A stretch of DNA of 50,460 bases, taken from positions 1 to 50,460 of the forward strand of contig CALEJF010000026.1 of assembly GCA_937898625.1 (NCBI GenBank), given 5' to 3'. Positions within the stretch are counted from its first letter, which is position 1, and each line of letters starts with the position of its first letter. Positions 44,536 to 50,460 of the stretch are shown here, piece after piece. The translations under genes and the position numbers were made by a program. Source of the stretch: an uncultured Clostridia bacterium. GTDB lineage: Bacteria > Bacillota > Clostridia > Oscillospirales > Acutalibacteraceae. The notes beneath the pieces were generated by a model, which had not been told where the DNA came from, made no database searches, and saw only the letters and a list, made by a program, of their open reading frames with translations.

Positions 44536-44685
44536 ATGGAAAGAATTAAGACAATTGAAACAAGAGACCTTACAGCTTCTGTTGAAAACGGCGGTTGTGG
44601 TGAATGCCAGACATCTTGCCAGTCAGCTTGCAAGACATCTTGTGGTGTTGCTAACCAGCAGTGCGAAAACTGCGAAAGCAAGTAA
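44536..44685 (+). CDS. scfA: SCIFF ribosomal peptide precursor (six-Cys-in-forty-five family)
   Basis: 49 residues. The start MERIKTIETRDLTASVENGG is the leader-like part and the core CGECQTSCQSACKTSC is nearly identical to the family consensus, then GVANQQCENCESK. It has seven Cys: the six usual ones and one more in the ENC tail. SCIFF precursors are universal in Clostridia and receive Cys-to-Thr/other thioether bonds from the radical-SAM enzyme encoded next. The mature role is unknown. AGGAG lies 8 bases before the ATG. A terminator-like hairpin separates it from the maturase gene. Confidence 0.95.
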   Translation: MERIKTIETRDLTASVENGGCGECQTSCQSACKTSCGVANQQCENCESK

Positions 44686-44711
44686 GAAATTAAAAATCTA
44701 ATTGCTGAAAG

Positions 44712-44741
44712 CAGGTAATGCGTTTGTATTACCTGTTTTTT
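44712..44741 (+). terminator. Hairpin between scfA and scfB, partial terminator/attenuator
   Basis: Perfect 8-bp inverted repeat CAGGTAAT/ATTACCTG followed by TTTTTTG. Lying between the precursor and its maturase, with no other promoter seen before the maturase, it is likely to reduce read-through so that more precursor than enzyme is made. Confidence 0.7.
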
Positions 44742-44760
44742 GTTGAAATGAGTTGTTTTT

Positions 44761-46125
44761 ATGGTACATCAATATAAATTAAACGGTTACAATATCGTTC
44801 TTGACACTTGCAGTGGCTCTGTACATACAGTTGACGAAGTGGCTTATGATATAATTGCATGTTACAAAGACAAGAGTGCTGACGAAATTGTTAAGGAAAT
44901 TACAGAAAAATATAATGACATAACCCCAAAAGATGTTCTTGAATGTCTTGAAGATGTAAAATTCCTCCACGAAAACGGAAAACTTTTCACACCTGATACA
45001 TATGAGGGTATGGCTTTTGATTTCAAGAACAGAAATACTGTGATAAAAGCTCTCTGCCTTCATGTTGCTCACACTTGTAATCTCAACTGTGAATACTGCT
45101 TTGCGAGTCAGGGTAAATACCACGGTGAAAGAGCACTTATGAGTTTTGAGGTTGGTAAACGAGCACTTGATTTCCTTATTGAAAATTCAGGTACAAGAAG
45201 AAATCTTGAAGTTGACTTTTTCGGTGGCGAACCACTTATGAACTGGGACGTTGTGAAAGAATTGGTTTCTTACGCACGAGTTCAGGAGAAAATCCACAAC
45301 AAGAATTTCCGTTTTACACTCACAACAAACGGTATGCTCATTGACGACGATGTTATTGATTTTTCTAATCGTGAAATGAGTAATGTTGTTTTAAGTCTTG
45401 ACGGAAGACCCGAAGTTCACGACAGACTTCGTGTTGACTATATGGGCCGTGGCAGTTACGATATTATTGTTCCTAAATTCCAGGAATTTGTTAAGCGTCG
45501 TGGTGACAAGAATTACTACATGCGTGGAACATTCACTCATAAGAATGTAGATTTTACAAATGACATTTTCCATATGGCTGATTTAGGCTTTACTGAATTG
45601 AGTATGGAACCTGTTGTTTGCTCACCTGAAGATGCAAGTGCATTGACTGAAAGTGATTTACCCATTCTTTACGAGCAATATGAACTTCTTGCAAAAGAAA
45701 TGATTAGGAGAAAAAAAGAAGGCAGACCTTTTACATTCTACCACTATATGCTTGACCTTAAAAACGGTCCTTGTATTTACAAGAGAATTTCAGGCTGTGG
45801 CTCAGGTACTGAATATATGGCAGTTACTCCGACAGGTGACCTTTATCCTTGCCATCAATTTGTTGGTGACACAAAATACTTGCTGGGTAATATCTGGGAT
45901 GGTGTTACAAACAAAGATATTCAAAATGAGTTTAAACTTTGTAACGCCTATGCAAGACCTGAATGCAACGATTGTTGGGCAAAACTCTATTGTTCAGGTG
46001 GTTGTGCCGCAAACTCATATCACGCATCAGGCAAAATCACAGGTATTTATGAATATGGCTGTGAACTCTTTAAAAAGAGAATTGAATGTGCAATTATGAT
46101 ACAAGTCGCTGAAAGCGAAGAATAA
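44761..46125 (+). CDS. scfB: SCIFF maturase, radical SAM/SPASM thioether-forming enzyme
   Basis: 454 residues, normal for the family. An N-terminal RiPP-recognition-like domain (about 1-90, MVHQYKLNGYNIVLDTCSGS) precedes the radical SAM motif HTCNLNCEYCFASQGKY (Cys106, Cys110, Cys113). LEVDFFGGEPLMNWDVVKEL is the SAM-binding GGE region. The SPASM domain for auxiliary clusters holds RISGCGSGTEYMAVTPTGDL, PCHQF and ECNDCWAKLYCSGGCAANSY. It forms thioether links on the SCIFF peptide in the cytoplasm. It has only a weak ribosome-binding site, in keeping with low expression after the attenuator. Confidence 0.97.
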   Translation: MVHQYKLNGYNIVLDTCSGSVHTVDEVAYDIIACYKDKSADEIVKEITEKYNDITPKDVLECLEDVKFLHENGKLFTPDTYEGMAFDFKNRNTVIKALCLHVAHTCNLNCEYCFASQGKYHGERALMSFEVGKRALDFLIENSGTRRNLEVDFFGGEPLMNWDVVKELVSYARVQEKIHNKNFRFTLTTNGMLIDDDVIDFSNREMSNVVLSLDGRPEVHDRLRVDYMGRGSYDIIVPKFQEFVKRRGDKNYYMRGTFTHKNVDFTNDIFHMADLGFTELSMEPVVCSPEDASALTESDLPILYEQYELLAKEMIRRKKEGRPFTFYHYMLDLKNGPCIYKRISGCGSGTEYMAVTPTGDLYPCHQFVGDTKYLLGNIWDGVTNKDIQNEFKLCNAYARPECNDCWAKLYCSGGCAANSYHASGKITGIYEYGCELFKKRIECAIMIQVAESEE

Positions 46126-46137
46126 GGGAAAATACAA

Positions 46138-47466
46138 ATGGACACACCAATTTTTGACTTTGTGCAGAATTACATTAAAAGTAATGCTGCCCGACTCCAC
46201 ATGCCGGGTCATAAAGGTGTGTCTTTTTTGGGCTGCGAATGTGCTGACATTACTGAAATCCGTGGTGCAGATGAACTTTGCGCACCCGAAGGAATAATCA
46301 AAAAGAGTGAAGAAAATGCAACTTCACTTTTTGCTACAACAAAAACAGTTTATTCTGCAGGTGGGTCAAGTCAAAGCATAAATGCTATGCTTTATCTTGC
46401 ATATTTGATAGCTGATAAGACAAACAGGCCTTTTGTCCTTGCAGGAAGGAACGCACATAAATCTTTTATTTACGCTCTTGCAAAACTTGATGCAGATGTT
46501 GAATGGCTTTATCCCCCATCAAGTGACAGTATTTGCTCTTGTATTGTTACTGCAAAGCAAATTGAAGATAGGTTAAATTCACTAAAAAATAAACCTTTTG
46601 CAGTATATATTACAAGTCCTGATTATCTGGGTGGAATATGTGATATTGAAAGTATTTCAAAGGTCTGCAAAAAGCATAATATTCCTTTGCTTGTGGATAA
46701 TGCTCACGGTAGTTATCTCAAATTCTGTGAGAAAGATTTGCATCCGATAAGTCTTGGTGCAGATATGTGTTGTGACTCGGCACATAAAACTCTTCCCGTC
46801 CTTACAGGTGGTGGATATTTACATATTGCAAAGGACGATAAATACGATTTTTCACAAAATGCAGTCAATGCTATGGCGATTTTTGGTTCAACAAGTCCGT
46901 CTTATCTAATTTTGCAATCTTTAGATTTGTGTAACAAATATATTGACGAGAAAATCGCAGAGGATATAAAAATCTGCACTGAAAAATGTAATGAAATCAA
47001 AAGAATAATGGCTGATAAAGGTATTCCTTGCCTTTCAAACGAACCTTTAAAGATTACTGCAGATTTCCGCGGGTTTGATTTTGATTTTAAATCACATTTC
47101 CGTGAATATGGCATTGAATTTGAATATGCAGATAGCAATTTTGTTGTATTTATGCTCTCCCCACAGAATTCTCAAGAAGATTTTGCAAAGCTGAGAAAGG
47201 CAATTGAAAATCTTAACATTGAAGATACTAAAGACATTGAAAATATGGAATTTGAAATAGCAGAAAGAGTTATGACAATCCGTCAGGCAATTTTTAGCGA
47301 GAGTGAAGAAATAGATGTTGAAAAAGCACTCCACAATGTGTGTGCAAGTCCTACTGTTTCCTGCCCCCCTGCTATTCCGATTGCAGTTAGTGGCGAAAGA
47401 ATTACCGAAAAGCATATCGAATTGTTTAAAAAGTATAATATCAGCAAAATCAATGTATTAAAATAA
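46138..47466 (+). CDS. Orn/Lys/Arg decarboxylase-like PLP enzyme (YaaO/SpeA type)
   Basis: 442 residues, the short form without the N-terminal wing domain. It begins with ARLHMPGHKGVSFLG, typical of the family, followed by EIRGADELCAPEGIIKKSEE, YSAGGSSQSINAML and LVDNAHGSYL. The PLP lysine is Lys217 in CCDSAHKTLPVLTGGGYLHI. The small C-terminal domain carries the substrate loop SCPPAIPIAVSGERI. It would make cadaverine, putrescine or agmatine; specificity cannot be read. AAGGGA precedes the ATG, 12 bases after scfB, so it may be in the same transcript. In other Clostridia this gene sits near tmk and holB, not beside SCIFF. Confidence 0.9.
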   Translation: MDTPIFDFVQNYIKSNAARLHMPGHKGVSFLGCECADITEIRGADELCAPEGIIKKSEENATSLFATTKTVYSAGGSSQSINAMLYLAYLIADKTNRPFVLAGRNAHKSFIYALAKLDADVEWLYPPSSDSICSCIVTAKQIEDRLNSLKNKPFAVYITSPDYLGGICDIESISKVCKKHNIPLLVDNAHGSYLKFCEKDLHPISLGADMCCDSAHKTLPVLTGGGYLHIAKDDKYDFSQNAVNAMAIFGSTSPSYLILQSLDLCNKYIDEKIAEDIKICTEKCNEIKRIMADKGIPCLSNEPLKITADFRGFDFDFKSHFREYGIEFEYADSNFVVFMLSPQNSQEDFAKLRKAIENLNIEDTKDIENMEFEIAERVMTIRQAIFSESEEIDVEKALHNVCASPTVSCPPAIPIAVSGERITEKHIELFKKYNISKINVLK

Positions 47467-47492
47467 GACCACTTGGAAAATCCCAAGTGGTC
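47467..47492. terminator. Bidirectional terminator between the decarboxylase and the LRR-dockerin gene
   Basis: Perfect 10-bp inverted repeat GACCACTTGG/CCAAGTGGTC with a 6-base loop. T-rich sequence follows on the plus strand (CTTTGTTTT). A diverged twin stands at 49035-49060 after the tandem paralogue. Confidence 0.75.
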
Positions 47493-47499
47493 CTTTGTT

Positions 47500-48909
47500 T
47501 TATCTTGTTCCTGCTACTATCTGCAGAATCCAACGGGAATCAATGGCTGTAACTCTTCCATCGTTATTAACATCCGCTAATTTCAGATAATGTTCATCCA
47601 ACTCTCTTGTACCTGCAACATATTGCAATACACAACGTGCATCAGCAGCAGAAACCTTACCGTCACCATTTACATCTCCCTTAACTGTTGAAAGACGGGG
47701 AATACTTTCCTTTTCCACTGTTTCACACACCGTGCATTTTCGTTGTTTTTCACCTTCTGCTTCTTCAGTTGGTGCAATAGTAACTTTCCATTTAGTCCAA
47801 GTATGACCTTTTGATAATTCTACTCTTTTAGTTTCTTCGTTACAAACTGAGCAGATGCCTATTTCAACCTTACCTGTCAAGCAAGTAGCCTCTTCCACAG
47901 TTTCATAAACGAACGAATGCGGAGCAATTGTTAATGTAGATTTTTTATAATCACAATTTTCGCACTCACTTATAGTAACACCATTCTGATAACAGGTAGG
48001 TGCCTTGGCTTCATATTCCTTTGTGTAATTATGTCGACTATAACATGGACTTACAAGAACACTGAAAACTCCTAATACATCATCATTTTCTCCGACAGCT
48101 AAAACAGATGTTTCACCAATGTTTTCTCCCATAACTGCCATTTCGCCATAATAATACTCAACACCATCTTCTACTATAGTTTTATACGAACTTCTGAAAT
48201 CTCGTGCAATACCCTCATCCATTATCACAAAAACAAACGGTTCAAGACTTACAGCATCTAGCACCTGGTATGAGCCTACATCTACAGAAATATCATACTG
48301 TGTATCAGCATAAACAGGATTTACAAGACTTTCAGTTTCATCTTCAAAATATATAAAACTTGCCTGGTCAGCAGTTCCTGTATATAAAGTACAATCTATA
48401 GGGCATCCCGCAAAAGCATCATCACCTATGTATACTACATCCTTATACAATTTAAAAATGTCTAATTTTGCACATCCCTTAAATGCAGCCGGTCCAATAG
48501 CGAGAACCGTTGACGGAACAAAAAATGTTTTCAAATTCACACAAGATTGAAATGCTCCCTGTCCTATAACAATTAAGGTGTCCCAGCAACGAGAAGTAAA
48601 TTTTGTAAGATTCTTACAATCAACAAAGGCATAATTACCAATAGATACAAGGCCATCTTCAATAATTAATTCTTCTATTTCATCTTTAAATGCTTCCCAT
48701 GGGCGATTAAAACTTCCGCTATCGTAGGCATAATCAGTCATATACCCTGAACCTGAAATTGTTAAGGTTTTATCCTCTTGAGAATATTCCCACATAACGC
48801 CATCACCACAGCTACCGCTTGGGTCTGTTGCAGAGGATGTTACACCACCCAAAACAAACATTGAGAAAATCATAATAACTGATAAAAATATTGATAATGT
48901 TTTCTTCAT
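47500..48909 (-). CDS. Secreted LRR / CxxC-repeat / dockerin protein
   Basis: 469 residues from the ATG 9 bases after GGGAG; the next upstream ATG (48918) touches that site and is unlikely. Signal peptide about residues 1-28 (MKKTLSIFLSVIMIFSMFVL). Then four BspA-type LRR blocks (VSIGNYAFVDCKNLTKF), a beta-rich middle, a Cys-rich part with repeated ATCxxxG...C..C units (CENC, CSVC, CTVC at about 315-395), and a C-terminal type I dockerin of two calcium-binding 22-mers (DVNGDGKVSAADA and DVNNDGRVTAIDS). The dockerin should attach it to a cohesin on the cell surface. No cohesin gene is in the window. It has a tandem paralogue upstream. Confidence 0.93.
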   Translation of the reverse strand: MKKTLSIFLSVIMIFSMFVLGGVTSSATDPSGSCGDGVMWEYSQEDKTLTISGSGYMTDYAYDSGSFNRPWEAFKDEIEELIIEDGLVSIGNYAFVDCKNLTKFTSRCWDTLIVIGQGAFQSCVNLKTFFVPSTVLAIGPAAFKGCAKLDIFKLYKDVVYIGDDAFAGCPIDCTLYTGTADQASFIYFEDETESLVNPVYADTQYDISVDVGSYQVLDAVSLEPFVFVIMDEGIARDFRSSYKTIVEDGVEYYYGEMAVMGENIGETSVLAVGENDDVLGVFSVLVSPCYSRHNYTKEYEAKAPTCYQNGVTISECENCDYKKSTLTIAPHSFVYETVEEATCLTGKVEIGICSVCNEETKRVELSKGHTWTKWKVTIAPTEEAEGEKQRKCTVCETVEKESIPRLSTVKGDVNGDGKVSAADARCVLQYVAGTRELDEHYLKLADVNNDGRVTAIDSRWILQIVAGTR

Positions 48910-48950
48910 TTCATACATCTCCCGTAGATTGATTTTGTTTTAGTAATTCC

Positions 48951-48979
48951 ATTATATAGTATTGAACTACAAAAATCAA
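48951..48979 (-). promoter_or_regulatory. Promoter of the LRR-dockerin gene at 47500-48909
   Basis: On the minus strand TTGATT (48974-48979), a 17-base spacer and TATAAT (48951-48956), 42 bases before the start. It shows that this gene has its own promoter rather than depending on its paralogue. Confidence 0.65.
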
Positions 48980-49034
48980 CAGATTGTGGTTAATTTGTAA
49001 ATTTTTCCTAAAAATATACAAGCAATAGAAAAAA

Positions 49035-49060
49035 GGACCACCTGGAAAACCAAGTGATCC
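49035..49060 (-). terminator. Terminator of the second LRR-dockerin gene
   Basis: Imperfect inverted repeat GGATCACTTGG/CCAGGTGGTCC followed by TTTTTTC on the minus strand. It is a diverged twin of the hairpin at 47467-47492. Confidence 0.75.
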
Positions 49061-49066
49061 TTTGTT

Positions 49067-50460
49067 TTATCTTGTGCCTGCTACCATCTGCAAAATCCAA
49101 CGGCAATCAATAGCAGATACTTTTCCATCATTATTCACATCTGCTAATTTCAGATAATGTTCATCCAACTCTCTTGTACCTGCAACATGTTGTAATACCC
49201 ATCGGGCATCAATAGCAGAAACTCTACCATCACCATTCACATCACCGGGAATTTTTGAAAGAGCAGGGAGAACTTCTTTTTCTACCGTTTCACACATAGT
49301 GCATTTGCGTTCTCTTTCACCACCTGCCTCTTCAGTTGGGGCAACAGTAACTACCCAATCCGTCCAGTTGTGGTCAATTACCGGAATTTCTCTTTCAAGT
49401 TCTTCCTTACAAATACCACATGTTCCTCTTTCTAAACCAGGTGTCTGGCAAGTAGCTTCTTCTACAGGGAAGTAATTAATCAAATGGTCTCCGAAATCTC
49501 CAAGTACCAACTTTGATGTTGAACAGCGTTCGCATTCAATATACTTATACTCTCTTTCGATACAAGTTCCCTCATAAGTATTAATTGTTTCTTTATAGTG
49601 ATGACCGTAAATACATTCTCCTACAAGAATGTTGAAAATACCTATTATTTTTCCATTTTCAGCCTCTGCATATATTTCTGTAGTGCCTGTATAAATTCCC
49701 ACAACAGCTACTGCACCATAGTAATATGTTACACCTTCCTCTATTACAGTACCATATTCTGCTTCGACCATCTGAGCAACACTATCAGATGTCATTGTGA
49801 ACTCAAATGGTTCCAGTGCAACTGCAGTAAACACTTCATAAGTATCTACATCTACTCGAATATCATAATCTGTATCTGCATAAACAGTATTTCCAGGAAT
49901 GTGGTCATATTCATCTTCAAAGTAGATCAGTCGTTTCTGCTCTACATTTCCTGTATATGTAACAGTCTCATTTAAACAACCCGCAAAAGCACCACTACCT
50001 ATGTATACTGTATTTTTACTTAACTTAATATGACGAAGACCGCAATCCTTAAACGCAGAAGGTCCAATAGCTACAACATTCTTACCAATATCCATAAATC
50101 TCAATCTTATGCATGATTGGAAAGCACCTTCACCTATCGTCAAAACAGTATCAGATACTTTCACATCACCCAATCTTTGACAATCAATGAATGCAAAGTC
50201 ACCAACGGACAACACGCCATCCCCAATAATAACACATTCAATTTCTGTTATATATGCTTCCCACGGACGATTATATGTACCATTGTCATACACATAATCG
50301 GTCATATAACCCGAACCTGAAATAGTTAAGGTTTTAGTTTCTTGGGAATACTCCCACATAACGCCATCACCACAGCTACCGCTTGGGTCTGTTGCAGAGG
50401 ATGTAACACCACCCAAAACAAACATTGAGAAAATCATAATAACTGATAAAAATATTGATA
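49067..50460 (-). CDS. Secreted LRR / CxxC-repeat / dockerin protein, tandem paralogue, 5' end outside window
   Basis: The frame is open to the window edge; the start lies beyond it. The visible N-terminus reads SIFLSVIMIFSMFVLGGVTS and is identical to the tandem partner, followed by the same 20-residue stretch after the signal. About 464 residues are visible. Domains repeat the partner's order: LRR blocks (VLSVGDFAFIDCQRLGDVKV), beta-rich middle, Cys-rich units (CERC, CGIC, CTMC) and a type I dockerin (DVNGDGRVSAIDA, DVNNDGKVSAIDC). The middle is well diverged whereas both ends are nearly identical at DNA level. Confidence 0.93.
   Translation of the reverse strand, partial: SIFLSVIMIFSMFVLGGVTSSATDPSGSCGDGVMWEYSQETKTLTISGSGYMTDYVYDNGTYNRPWEAYITEIECVIIGDGVLSVGDFAFIDCQRLGDVKVSDTVLTIGEGAFQSCIRLRFMDIGKNVVAIGPSAFKDCGLRHIKLSKNTVYIGSGAFAGCLNETVTYTGNVEQKRLIYFEDEYDHIPGNTVYADTDYDIRVDVDTYEVFTAVALEPFEFTMTSDSVAQMVEAEYGTVIEEGVTYYYGAVAVVGIYTGTTEIYAEAENGKIIGIFNILVGECIYGHHYKETINTYEGTCIEREYKYIECERCSTSKLVLGDFGDHLINYFPVEEATCQTPGLERGTCGICKEELEREIPVIDHNWTDWVVTVAPTEEAGGERERKCTMCETVEKEVLPALSKIPGDVNGDGRVSAIDARWVLQHVAGTRELDEHYLKLADVNNDGKVSAIDCRWILQMVAGTR

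Noticed and set aside
1..50460. CRISPR array, tRNA or rRNA genes
   Set aside because: No regularly spaced direct repeats, cloverleaf with CCA-type acceptor or rRNA-like block was seen by eye; a covariance-model search would be decisive.

Overview
The window (about 50 kb, AT-rich, densely coding) looks like the chromosome of an anaerobic gut-type clostridium, most likely in the Oscillospirales/Ruminococcaceae. The reasons are a SCIFF peptide with its radical-SAM maturase, pyruvate phosphate dikinase, a 2[4Fe-4S] ferredoxin, sporulation-linked genes (spoIID, ricT), the clostridial-type darA-holB-ricT cluster, dockerin-bearing secreted leucine-rich-repeat proteins, many glycoside hydrolases and short dispersed palindromic repeats. 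The taxonomic call is inference from gene content. I saw no rRNA, tRNA, CRISPR array, transposase or phage gene.

Layout. 0-3.6 kb (minus strand): a membrane-anchored beta-propeller-like protein, a DUF1349 protein and a GPH-family sugar symporter. 3.6-5.7 kb: a small accessory patch with two uncharacterised membrane proteins, the 3' remnant of a decayed gene and an acidic DUF4375 protein. 5.8-8.5 kb: ppdK. 8.6-14.2 kb: a GH89 alpha-N-acetylglucosaminidase and a convergent secreted GH51 arabinofuranosidase, separated by a MITE-like repeat. 14.3-17.7 kb: a Fur-family regulator coupled to a heavy-metal permease, under a promoter overlapped by a perfect palindrome, then a tightly coupled yerC-like/methyltransferase/hslO operon. 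17.8-20.1 kb: a GH2 beta-galactosidase-like enzyme with an unusual C-terminal extension. 20.2-23.2 kb (minus): a CapD-like sugar dehydratase and ilvE. 23.4-29.1 kb (plus): a small unknown gene, rlmD, a hairpin-rich spacer, two small proteins (one a second DUF4375 protein), a GH35 beta-galactosidase and an SGNH esterase.

29.1-34.8 kb (minus) reads as one operon: citrate synthase, a membrane protein, an AEC transporter, darA, holB, ricT and a ferredoxin. spoIID is divergent from it. 35.9-44.2 kb (minus) is a second long operon, nadB-nadC-folC-GH38-LRR protein. Then comes a MITE-like repeat and, on the plus strand, the SCIFF precursor, its maturase and an Orn/Lys/Arg decarboxylase-like enzyme. 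The right edge holds two tandem paralogous genes for secreted LRR/CxxC/dockerin proteins, the last one cut by the window end.

How the parts fit. Six carbohydrate-active enzymes (GH89, GH51, GH2, GH35, SGNH esterase, GH38), of which only GH51 carries an export signal, suggest import of oligosaccharides and trimming in the cytoplasm. Exposed GlcNAc, galactose, mannose and arabinose fit host glycans and plant hemicellulose. ppdK, citrate synthase, ilvE and nadBC supply central metabolism. The items I rate most worth a second look are the seven-cysteine SCIFF precursor with an attenuator before its maturase, the palindromic operator at the Fur-family/metal permease pair, the tandem mosaic dockerin-LRR genes, the GH2 C-terminal extension and the dispersed nested-hairpin repeat. 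I found no clearly new system; the best unknown candidates are the two-gene membrane module at 3.7-5.0 kb and the DUF4375 pair.
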